Shown here one piece after another: positions 1-7,337 of a stretch of DNA of 62,696 nucleotides. The stretch's first letter is position 1. Every line of letters starts with the position of its first letter. Under the pieces are notes generated by a model. That model worked only from the letters and a program-made list of their open reading frames with translations. It had not been told where the DNA came from and searched no databases. The stretch is from Streptomyces iranensis (GTDB lineage: Bacteria; Actinomycetota; Actinomycetes; Streptomycetales; Streptomycetaceae): positions 1-62,696 of the forward strand of contig NZ_JAGGLR010000044.1 in NCBI RefSeq assembly GCF_017874715.1, read 5' to 3'. A program made the translations under genes and the position numbers.

Positions 1-1
1 G

Positions 2-85
2 CCCCCTCCAGCAGAGTTACAAAACCTGATCAACGCAGTCAGTACCGGCCGACCACTCAGCCACCACCTCCCACTCCCGCCTTAA
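2..85 (+). CDS. C-terminal tail of a gene cut by the window edge
   Basis: An open frame enters from the left edge and stops with TAA after 27 codons. It contains a TTA leucine codon, rare in Streptomyces, and is less GC-rich than its surroundings. The tail (ELQNLINAVSTGRP) resembles nothing I can name with confidence; a transposase tail is possible. It converges on the SnoaL-like gene. Confidence 0.25.
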   Translation, partial: PPPAELQNLINAVSTGRPLSHHLPLPP

Positions 86-95
86 CAAACCACCG

Positions 96-494
96 TTAGC
101 CACGGACGGTTAGTTGCTGCTGGATGGTCTGGGCGTCGAGCAGGTACCACATGTTCTCGAAGCGGCCGTCGCGGAAGTGGTAGAAGGCGTATTCGGTGAA
201 GGTGACGCTCCGGCCGGTGGGCTCCAGTCCGAGCCACTGCTTGACCGGGGTGCCGGTGTCGGTGAGCCGGGCCGCCACCCGGTCGCCCTCGATGATGAGG
301 TCGTCGAGGCGCCAGACGAAGTTGTCCACGGCGTCCATGTGCTGCCGCATCGTGGCGACGTAGTCGTCCCGTGAGACCGGCTCCCCGTTGAAGACGAGGG
401 TGTCGTGGGCGAACTCGGCCATCCGGTGGAATTGCCGGGCGTTGATGGCCTCGATGTAGTCGAGGTACAGCTTGCGCAGGTCCGGAGTGCTCAT
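96..494 (-). CDS. SnoaL-like (NTF2-fold) protein
   Basis: A 132-residue protein of SnoaL/NTF2 size. It has the typical N-terminal helix (YLDYIEAINARQFHRMAEFAHD) and the later strands with TEYAFYHFRDGRFENMWYLLD. Family members are small cone-shaped barrels acting as ester cyclases, isomerases or binding proteins; the substrate cannot be read from sequence. It lies 23 bp downstream of the alpha/beta hydrolase gene and is probably co-transcribed from the MerR-type promoter at 1501-1531. A second SnoaL-like gene (39115-39657) also sits beside a hydrolase and a regulator in this window. Confidence 0.75.
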   Translation of the reverse strand: MSTPDLRKLYLDYIEAINARQFHRMAEFAHDTLVFNGEPVSRDDYVATMRQHMDAVDNFVWRLDDLIIEGDRVAARLTDTGTPVKQWLGLEPTGRSVTFTEYAFYHFRDGRFENMWYLLDAQTIQQQLTVRG

Positions 495-517
495 GGTCTT
501 TCCTTGCTGTTCGTTGG

Positions 518-1459
518 TCAGAGGGACTTCAGGAGGGCGACGCGGCGGGCGTAGACCGGGGCGTGCACGGAGATGCCGGGTGCGAAGTGGTCCCAGCCGT
601 GGCTCAGGCCGGGCAGGACGTGCAGTTCGGCGCTGACGTCGGCCGACCAGAGCCGCTGGGCGTAGGCGACGGTCTCGTCCCGGAAGGCGTCGAGCTCGCC
701 GACTTCGAGGTAGGCCGGAGGCAGGCCGGTGTGGTCCTCCAGGCGGGCCGGGACGATCGTGGCGGGCGCGTCGTCGGTGTGGGCGTCGCCGAGCACGAGC
801 TGCCAGGCGGTGTTCTTGAGGGTGTACAGGTCGGCGGAGAAGGCGTGCAGGTGCGGGTCGAGTGGGGTGTCGCTGTTGTCGAGCATGGGGTAGACGAGGA
901 TCTGCCGGGCCAGGACGACGCCGTCCTGGCGGGCGCGGATCGCCGTGGCCGCCGCCAGGGTGGCGCCGGCGCTCTCGCCCATCACCGCGATCCGGGCCGC
1001 ATCCACGCCCAGCTCGTGCGCGTGCTCGATCAGCCAGGTCAGCCCCGTGTACACGTCGTCGGCGAGGGTCGAGCCGGCCACCTCCGGGGCCAGCCGGTAC
1101 TCCACCGACAAGAACGGCACACCGGCGGCGGCGACGTACTGGGCGATGAACGGGGCGAAGTGCGCCACCTCGCCGGCGACCAGACCGCCCCCGTGAGCGT
1201 GAACGACGGCCGCGGTCGGACCGGCGACGCCGGACGGGGTGAACCAGTGCAGATCGATCTGCGCGCCGTCCCGCGTGGCCGCGCTGAACACCTGATGCCC
1301 GACCTCGGGCCGGTCGAGACCGGAGGTCAGGGCCGGATAGACAGCAGCAACGCTGTCCCGCCAGGTCTTCCAGTCACCGGGCGCCAAAGGCTCGGGCGGC
1401 GTGTCACCGGCACTGGCGGCGAACACCGCGGCCAGCTCGGGGTCGAGGGAAAAAGACAT
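518..1459 (-). CDS. alpha/beta hydrolase (hormone-sensitive-lipase family esterase)
   Basis: A 313-residue cytoplasmic esterase. The HSL-family oxyanion motif (AHGGGLVAG), the nucleophile elbow (MGESAGATL, Ser nucleophile), an acid in ELDAFRDE and the histidine in GLSHGWDHF are all present in order, so it should be catalytically competent on short-chain acyl esters. I chose the ATG at 1459 because a CGGAG ribosome-binding site lies about 9 nt upstream and the HSL N-terminus starts here; an in-frame extension to 1495 would run into the promoter. It is divergent from a MerR regulator and leads a two-gene unit with the SnoaL-like gene. Confidence 0.85.
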   Translation of the reverse strand: MSFSLDPELAAVFAASAGDTPPEPLAPGDWKTWRDSVAAVYPALTSGLDRPEVGHQVFSAATRDGAQIDLHWFTPSGVAGPTAAVVHAHGGGLVAGEVAHFAPFIAQYVAAAGVPFLSVEYRLAPEVAGSTLADDVYTGLTWLIEHAHELGVDAARIAVMGESAGATLAAATAIRARQDGVVLARQILVYPMLDNSDTPLDPHLHAFSADLYTLKNTAWQLVLGDAHTDDAPATIVPARLEDHTGLPPAYLEVGELDAFRDETVAYAQRLWSADVSAELHVLPGLSHGWDHFAPGISVHAPVYARRVALLKSL

Positions 1460-1500
1460 GGTGCATGCTCCGGGATTGTCGTTCTTCGTGGTCAACGACG

Positions 1501-1531
1501 ACGCTACGATCTAGACCTCGGTCTAGGTCAA
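1501..1531 (-). promoter_or_regulatory. MerR-type promoter/operator with 19-bp spacer
   Basis: On the minus strand TTGACC (1526-1531) and TAGCGT (1501-1506) are separated by exactly 19 bp. The spacer holds a perfect dyad, CTAGACC/GGTCTAG, at 1511-1517 and 1520-1526. An over-long spacer with a centred dyad is the hallmark of promoters untwisted by MerR activators. The promoter points to the hydrolase gene at 518-1459, with the MerR gene transcribed away on the other strand. Confidence 0.75.
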
Positions 1532-1545
1532 GAAAGGGAGCGGGG

Positions 1546-1995
1546 ATGAGTGACGAGAGCCTCACCATCGGCGAGGTCAGCGAGCGCACCGGACTGGGTA
1601 TCCACACCCTGCGCTACTACGAGAGACAAGGACTGCTGCTGGGCTCGGTGGGACGCAGCAGCGGCGGGCAGCGCCGCTACTCCGCCTTCGACGTCGAATG
1701 GCTCCAGCTCTGCAACCGCTTCCGTGCCTGCGGCATGCCGCTGAGCGACATTCGGCGCTACGCCGAGCTGGTCGCCGCCGGCCCGGGCAACGAACAGCAA
1801 CGCCTTGAACTCCTGCGCACCCATGAAATCCGCGTGCGGGCCGAACTGGCCCAGATGACGGAGAACCTCGCGGTGATCGAGGCCAAGGCCCGCCTGTACG
1901 CCGAGCACGTCGAATCAGGCACCGCAGGCACACTGTGGACCGGCCAGACACCGACCTGCCTCGCCTTGGAGGCCATGGCAAACCGTGACAGCTAG
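1546..1995 (+). CDS. MerR-family transcriptional regulator
   Basis: 149 residues. The N-terminal winged helix is diagnostic (LTIGEVSERTGLGIHTLRYYERQGLL, then RRYSAFDVEWLQLCNRFRACGMPLSDI), followed by a long coiled dimerisation helix around residues 75-125. No cysteine cluster indicates a metal site, so an organic effector is likely. The ATG at 1546 has an AGGGAG site upstream; the longer in-frame ORF would overlap the hydrolase gene. It probably controls the divergent hydrolase through the dyad at 1511-1526. Its TAG stop (1993-1995) coincides with the left flank of the IS5-family element, so the original C-terminus may have been changed by that insertion. Confidence 0.85.
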   Translation: MSDESLTIGEVSERTGLGIHTLRYYERQGLLLGSVGRSSGGQRRYSAFDVEWLQLCNRFRACGMPLSDIRRYAELVAAGPGNEQQRLELLRTHEIRVRAELAQMTENLAVIEAKARLYAEHVESGTAGTLWTGQTPTCLALEAMANRDS

Positions 1996-2996
1996 CGCTG
2001 CTCCTCGGATCTTCCGACGGGGGTGGGGTGTTGAGTCCAGGCTGGTTGCATGGGACGCGGAGACCTGACGAATGCGGAGTGGGATCGGTTGGAGTCGTTC
2101 CTGCCTCGAGGCGGTACGCGTGGGGGCCGATGGAGTGATCACCGGCGGGTCATCAACGGAGTGTTGTACCGGGTGCGGACGGGGGTGCAGTGGCGGGATC
2201 TGCCGGAGCGGTTCGGGCCGTGGGAGACCGTCTACAAGCGCCATCGCCGCTGGTCGGCGGACGGAACGTGGAAGATGCTGCTGTCGAAGGTGCAGGCCGC
2301 CGAGGACGCCGCGGACCGGATCGACTGGGACGTGTCGGTGGACTCCACCGCAGTGCGAGCACACCAGCATGCCGCCGGCGCGAGGAAAGCACCGCCCGCC
2401 GCGGTGCCTCAAAGGGGGGCCGACCGGGGGACGAACCAGGTCGATCCGGTCCTACGGAGACTGGCCGTCCGGCTGGCGGAGGTGGTCAGCTCGGCGAGCG
2501 CCTGGGGCGCTCCCGCGGCGGCCTCACCACCAAGATCCACCTTGTCGCCGACGGACGATGCCGGCCGCTGGCCCTCATCCTGACCCCCGGACACTACGGT
2601 GACGGTCCCCAGTTCGAGCGCGTACTGACACAGGTGTCCGTCCCCCGCACCGGAGCGGGACGGCCCCGCACGAGACCTGACCACGTCCTGGCCGATAAGG
2701 CCTACACGTCCCGCAGAAACCGCCGCTACCTGCGACGACGCGGCATTTCACACACCATCCCCGAACGACGCGACCAGCGCAGACACCGCTATAACCGCGG
2801 TTCCCGTGGCGGTCGGCCCACCGGGTTCGACAGCGAACGCTACAAGAAACGCAACACCGTCGAGCGTGCCATCAACCGTCTGAAAGGCTTCCGCGGCGTC
2901 GCCACACGCTACGAGAAACGCGCCTACATCTACCTCGGCACCGTCACCCTCGCTGCCCTCACGATCTGGCTCCGCACGTGATCCAAGAAACAGTGC
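1995..2996 (+). mobile_element. IS5-family insertion sequence (IS427-like)
   Basis: An element of about 1.0 kb. The left end (1995-2011, GCGCTGCTCCTCGGATC) and the complement of the right end (GCACTGTTTCTTGGATC, 2980-2996) match at 13 of 17 positions. CTA lies just outside both ends (1992-1994, 2997-2999), inside a CTAG context on at least one reading. This fits the TA/YTAR targets of the IS5 family. It carries one transposase in two overlapping frames, and it separates the MerR gene from an unrelated ATPase fragment. Confidence 0.75.
2050..2981 (+). CDS. IS5-family transposase in two overlapping frames
   Basis: The N-terminal half is read in one frame from ATG 2050 (LTNAEWDRLESFLP, GVQWRDLPERFGPWETVYKRHRRW, then VDSTAVRAHQHAAGARK with the first catalytic Asp). 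The C-terminal half is in the -1 frame (LGRSRGGLTTKIHL, ADKAYTSRRNRRYLRRRGI, ERAINRLKGFRGVATRYEKR with the DDE glutamate region). The frames switch at or after a slippery AAAGGGGGG run (2411-2419), where -1 slippage would join them. Programmed frameshifting is known for this IS group, but a simple inactivating indel in a G-run would look the same. Confidence 0.75.
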
Positions 2997-2999
2997 CTA

Positions 3000-3249
3000 G
3001 TGCTCCTTGGGGCGTGCGATGAGGCCATGGCCGGTTTTGTCTCGGCGCTGGTGCGGGCTCGGAGGAATATCATCATCGGCGGTGGCACCAACGTCGGGAA
3101 GACCACCGTGGTGAGGGCCTTCGCCTCGCAGATCCCGCCGACCGAACGGCTGATCACCATCGAGGACACTTTCGAGCTCGGCCTCAACACCGATACGGCC
3201 GCTCATCCCAACGTAGTGGCCATGCAGGCCCGGGAACCCAACCTTGAGG
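3000..3249 (+). pseudogene. CpaF/TadA-like secretion ATPase fragment
   Basis: About 83 residues of a type II/IV secretion (Flp/Tad) ATPase remain: a Walker A loop GGGTNVGKTT, the ITIEDTFEL Walker-B/Asp-box strand, and HPNVVAMQAREPNLE. The N-terminal domain and the C-terminal half are missing. The IS5 right flank cuts the left side and the rve-type IS copy A (from 3250) cuts the right. In actinomycetes this ATPase drives Tad-like pili or secretion. Here it is only a relic, with no tad partner genes in the window. Confidence 0.7.
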
Positions 3250-4103
3250 TGAAGGGTGCCAATATTCCGATCAGGCAGCTGAGCTGGGCCTTTCCTGTGG
3301 ACGGTGAGGCAGTCGGGGTGACGTGGTGTGGTACTCGTTGATCAGTCCGCCAAGTACTTGGCGGCGCCTGACCGTGGCAGCAGGCAGGAGGATGACGTTT
3401 GGGTCGTCGTCAGGTGCTCGTAGGCCGAGGCCGCGGTGAGCCCGTCCCGCGTTGTAGTGCTTGGCGTACGTGGTGAGGGGTTCGGCGAACGCGTTGGACC
3501 ACGGGCTCTGCGGCGGAGTCGGTATGACGGCTGTGCCGTTGCCCGCGAAGACGGCGTCGAACGCGGCGGTGAACTTGCTGTCCCGGTCCCGGATGAGGAA
3601 CCGGAAGCACCCAGCCCTCTCCTCGAGATCCATGAGCAGGTTGCGGGCGAGTTGGGCGACCCAAGCACCGGTCGGGTGGGTTGTGACGCCTGCTGAGATG
3701 CTCGCTGCGGTGCGGGCGGCAGGCCGGAGCGGCGCAGAACGCGCCGGATCGTGGCGGCGGCGACCCGATGGCCAAGCCGTCGCAGCTCACCTTGGATCCT
3801 GACGTATCCCCAGGTCGGGTTCTCTCGCGCCAGGCGCCAGCGCACCAGACGGCGGTGCCAGGCCAACAGCGTGCCCGGAGTGATCAGCCGATGGCGACGT
3901 ACGACAGGTGGCAGGTGCCTGGCGAGACCGGGGTGGAGAGCACGGCACGATCAGCCCATGAAAGCCGCGGCCGCTCTACCTGCAGACGAAGCACAGCGAC
4001 CTCATGCCGAAGCACAAGGATCTCGGCGTCACTGATCATGCCCACACCTGGGCGAGCGCAAAGCTCCAGGTCAACCACCGTATGCCAATAAAGACACCCT
4101 TCA
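3250..4103 (-). mobile_element. decayed rve-type insertion sequence, copy A
   Basis: Bounded by TGAAGGGTGCC at 3250-3260 and the complement of TGAAGGGTGTC at 4093-4103. The same inverted ends, in the opposite orientation, bound the copy at 41483-42454. The element is 854 bp, shorter than the other copy, with a broken transposase on the minus strand. I see no target-site duplication. It truncates the CpaF-like ATPase fragment on its left. Confidence 0.7.
3345..4078 (-). pseudogene. rve-type IS transposase, degenerate
   Basis: Reading leftward, the pieces are: an N-terminal segment (AEILVLRHEVAVLRLQVERPRLSWADRAV), a helical segment (WHRRLVRWRLARENPTWGYVRIQGELRRLG), then after a frame change the catalytic core (FLIRDRDSKFTAAFDAVFAG, SNAFAE) and HYNAGRAHRGL. 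Together these describe an IS3/IS481-like integrase-core (DDE) transposase. At least two frame breaks and missing internal segments, compared with the other copy, mean it cannot be made as one protein. Confidence 0.7.
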
Positions 4104-4262
4104 CGCTCAACCAGGCGGAGAGACCTGCAACACCTTCCCGGTGTGGCCTTGCGCGTGGGGTGGCCGGCACTGAAGCCACGTTGGGCAAGTTTTCAGCATT
4201 TCAGGCGCTAATAGGTGACATGAGAGGATAAATGGGTCGCAGATCATTCCGAGAAGGTATGT

Positions 4263-6515
4263 ATGAGACAGAAGCCACCTGGGGCGAGTAGTTCCGGCGG
4301 TGGACCGGTGACGGCGCACCGTAACGAGGTGATGGCCGCGGCACTGCGGCGGCTTCACTCGCGCCTGCGAGCGAGTACGAGCACGGTCTACCTCTTGACG
4401 GGCGACGGTCGGGAATTGGCCGCCGCTGTGACAATGGACAGCCCCTTGGGGTTCACCGTGTCACCAAGAATGCCCGTAGATGACCGTTGGCGGTCCTCAG
4501 CGAGGGCACACCGCACAGGTGAGCGGGTACTCATGCGCGAGGCGGACATACAGAAGATGATCAGTGATGATCCGGCGCTGGTCCTGTACGTACCATTCCC
4601 CATGTTCGTGGCCTCCGCTCCGCTCCGTACACCGGAGCACAGATTCGGCTCCATAACCCTGCGCTGGGTTCCTCCGCGCCTGATCGACGCGGAAGCGTTG
4701 CAGTATCTGACAACGGTCTCGGACGCTCTGGCGCTCGACCTGCAGATGCTCAGCGAACAGGGCGTCACGATGGAGGCGCCCTTCGTGCCGCTGTTCGTCT
4801 CCGTGAACGAACCGCCTCCCCAGAAGGTGGCAGCGCCGGCGGCGGACGCACGGGACGACTGGCAGGCGGCGGTCGGCTCCTCGGCCACAGCCAGTACGTT
4901 CATCTACCAGTTGCTCGAACTCGCCTCCGAGCTGACCGCCGCGGTGCGCCCGCGTGATGTCGTTTCGACCGCATGGACCCAAGTGGCGCAGCCCTTGGGC
5001 GGTCGGGCGGTGATGCTGTGCCTGGTGGAAAGCGCGCGGCTGCACGTTGTTGGGTCGGCCGGCTTTCCCAAAGAAGCCGTGCGCCACGTGAACGGACTTC
5101 CGCTGTCCCGGCACACGCCGGAAGCCGACGCGGTGGTGAAGATCGCCCCGATGTTCTTCGAATCGGCTGAGGATCTTCGCGCCTCATACCCTGGCCTCGA
5201 ACGGATCGAGGAGGGACAGTCTTGGGCCTTTCTGCCGCTGATCGCGGATGGACGGGCCGTTGGATGCTGCGTCCTGGTTTTCGACCAGCCCCGCAGGCTG
5301 CGATTCGAGGAACGCGCACTCCTCATGATCATGCTGGGGCAGATGGGCCAGTCCCTGGAAAAGACCCGGGCGTTCGAGCTCGAGCACGCCCTGGCGCAAG
5401 GTCTCCAGCAGGGGCTGCTGCCGCGGAGCCTGCCCCATCTGGCCGAGGTCGACATCACCGCACGCTATCTGCCGACGACCGCGGGGCCCGACGTGGGAGG
5501 CGACTGGTACGACGTCGTCCCGCTGCCCGGCCGGGGCGTCGGATTCGTCATCGGGGATGTCGAGGGCCACAGCCTTCGGGCAGCTGGAACCATGGGCCAG
5601 ATCCGTACCGCGGTGCGGTCCTACGCGGCCGAGGGGCACGATCCGTCCATTGTGCTGAGCCGCAGCAACCGCCTGATCGCCGATCTGGACACCGACCTGT
5701 TCGCCACCTGCTGCTGCTTGTGGCTGGACTTGGACACGGGCGGCGCCGTGGTGGCCAGCGCGGGTCACCACCCTCCCGTCATGGGTGGTCGGAGCGGCAT
5801 GACAGCGGTCCCCGACCTGCTCGCCGGCCCGCCGCTAGGGGTCGATCCTGGAGCGGTCTACCCTCAGACGGAGATCGAACTGTCACCAGGCGAAATGATC
5901 GCGCTGTACACCGATGGTCTGCTCGACGCCCGGCACGTGGGCGCCGACGCCGCCGCCGAGCAACTTTCCCACCGCCTGGCCGAAGGCAGCGCGCAGAACC
6001 TGGAGGTGGTGGCCGACCAGCTCATCGGCGTCTCTCGTCCTCAGGCGCTGCGCGAAGACGATGCCGCGCTGCTGCTCCTGCGCTACGAAGGAACGCAGGA
6101 GCACCCTCACCGACGCGTGGCCCGCACCTTCGCACAGCGCCACGACCTGCAACAGGTGGGATACATACGCGACACCCTGCGTAACCTGCTACGTGCCTGG
6201 GATCTCGACACACTCGCCGACGACCTGGAGCTTCTCACTTCTGAGGTTGTTACCAACGCCTTGATCCACGCCCACAGTGAGGTGGATGTCAGGTTCCGGG
6301 AGTACCCGGACCGCCTGCGCGTGGAGGTGCGGGACAGCGACCCTCATCCGCCCGTCCCCGTCGTCTTCGTCGGCCCTGACGAACCGGGTAACCAGGAGGC
6401 GGAGTCCGGGCGCGGGCTGCTCATCGTCGATGCCCTGGCCTCCGCCTGGGGAAGCTCGCCGGCCGGTCGCGGAAAGACCACTTGGTTCGAACTCAAGATT
6501 CCTCCGGCACTGTGA
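4263..6515 (+). CDS. GAF-GAF-SpoIIE phosphatase-HATPase regulatory protein
   Basis: A 750-residue soluble regulator with four parts: a divergent GAF-like sensor (about 25-160), a second GAF (about 213-370), a PP2C-type SpoIIE phosphatase (about 380-610; metal-site motifs GGDWYDVVPL, GDVEGHS, and DTDLFATCC; ALYTDGLLDAR), and a C-terminal RsbW-like HATPase_c kinase (about 630-748; SEVVTNALIHA, SGRGLLIVDALA). Streptomyces has many such proteins; they set the phosphorylation of anti-sigma-factor antagonists, and carrying both phosphatase and kinase suggests a self-contained partner-switching module. No anti-sigma antagonist or sigma gene is adjacent. The 159 bp before it, up to IS copy A, hold no other gene. 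Confidence 0.9.
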   Translation: MRQKPPGASSSGGGPVTAHRNEVMAAALRRLHSRLRASTSTVYLLTGDGRELAAAVTMDSPLGFTVSPRMPVDDRWRSSARAHRTGERVLMREADIQKMISDDPALVLYVPFPMFVASAPLRTPEHRFGSITLRWVPPRLIDAEALQYLTTVSDALALDLQMLSEQGVTMEAPFVPLFVSVNEPPPQKVAAPAADARDDWQAAVGSSATASTFIYQLLELASELTAAVRPRDVVSTAWTQVAQPLGGRAVMLCLVESARLHVVGSAGFPKEAVRHVNGLPLSRHTPEADAVVKIAPMFFESAEDLRASYPGLERIEEGQSWAFLPLIADGRAVGCCVLVFDQPRRLRFEERALLMIMLGQMGQSLEKTRAFELEHALAQGLQQGLLPRSLPHLAEVDITARYLPTTAGPDVGGDWYDVVPLPGRGVGFVIGDVEGHSLRAAGTMGQIRTAVRSYAAEGHDPSIVLSRSNRLIADLDTDLFATCCCLWLDLDTGGAVVASAGHHPPVMGGRSGMTAVPDLLAGPPLGVDPGAVYPQTEIELSPGEMIALYTDGLLDARHVGADAAAEQLSHRLAEGSAQNLEVVADQLIGVSRPQALREDDAALLLLRYEGTQEHPHRRVARTFAQRHDLQQVGYIRDTLRNLLRAWDLDTLADDLELLTSEVVTNALIHAHSEVDVRFREYPDRLRVEVRDSDPHPPVPVVFVGPDEPGNQEAESGRGLLIVDALASAWGSSPAGRGKTTWFELKIPPAL

Positions 6516-6733
6516 GACCGCTGGTGGCGGTCGCCGCTCGCTCACCCGGCCACGACGACGGCCAGGCGTCGGCTGCCGCCGGACGCGGGCCATACGGGCG
6601 CACCGCAGGCGGCATACGCCATGCCGTGCCGTCCGGATTCTCGCCGCACAGAGAACGCCCCGACCGGCTGACCTGATGGCTGAAGCCCAACACCTCGGCG
6701 TACGGCACCTGTCCTCTGGTGGGCACCGGCCGA

Positions 6734-7174
6734 TCAGGCGTTCCGCGTCCAGGAGCCGAGAGCCATGAGCGTTTTGGTCCCGGTTACCTGACCGGCGCGA
6801 CGAAGGCTGTCGATGACCTGCTGGAGATGCTCGATGTCGCGGACGCGGACGTGTACCAGGGCGTCCGGATCCCCGGCGATGGTGAAGACGGCTTGGACCT
6901 CGGGGACCTTGTAGGCGGTGCGGACAATCTCCCCAACCGGCGTGGTTCCGGTGTAGGACAGCTCCACGAACGCCTCGATGCCCCAGCCGAGCTTGGTGTG
7001 GTCGACCTGCACGGTGAAGCCGGTGATCACGCCACTCTCCCGAAGCCGGTCCACACGGCGTTTGACCGCGGCCACCGACAGTCCCACGTCGGTCGCCATG
7101 TCCGAGAAGGTGCGCCGCCCGTCTTCGTGGAGCATGCGCAGCAGCTGGCGGTCGATGTCGTCGATCTCTGTCAT
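6734..7174 (-). CDS. Lrp/AsnC-family transcriptional regulator
   Basis: 146 residues: an N-terminal HTH (DDIDRQLLRMLHEDGRRTFSDMATDVGLS, AAVKRRVDRLRESGVITGF) and a C-terminal RAM ligand-binding domain (GIEAFVELSYTGT, VPEVQAVFTIAGDPDALVHVRV). ATG 7174 is preceded by GGAGGT at close spacing; an upstream ATG at 7186 is possible. Lrp-type proteins sense amino acids or their oxo-acids. This one is divergent from an amino-acid catabolic operon, so a role as its local regulator is a reasonable inference. The region between the divergent starts (7175-7337) is A/T-richer than its surroundings and has TTGACA at 7199-7204, without a convincing -10 box. The 218 bp separating it from the SpoIIE-type gene hold no gene I can see. 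Confidence 0.85.
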   Translation of the reverse strand: MTEIDDIDRQLLRMLHEDGRRTFSDMATDVGLSVAAVKRRVDRLRESGVITGFTVQVDHTKLGWGIEAFVELSYTGTTPVGEIVRTAYKVPEVQAVFTIAGDPDALVHVRVRDIEHLQQVIDSLRRAGQVTGTKTLMALGSWTRNA

Positions 7175-7337
7175 CCGTACCTCCATCACACCCAGCGGTT
7201 GACAATAAAATGGATCTGCCAGCGCCATATGGTCAAGTTCTTTGCTTCTGGCCCGCGATTTCTCGCAAGTTACTTGTGTCGCGCAGGGGGATGTTGTTGT
7301 CCTTGGCGCCCGGACCCATGACCTCGAGGAGGCGCGC

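Noticed and set aside
563..1549. Long plus-strand ORF opposite the esterase gene
   Set aside because: It is the antisense shadow of a gene with full catalytic motifs; Gly/Arg/Val-rich and without recognisable domains.
7199..7230. Standard sigma-70 promoter for the oxo-acid operon (TTGACA)
   Set aside because: TTGACA is present, but no acceptable -10 hexamer lies at 16-19 bp, so I do not list it as a promoter.
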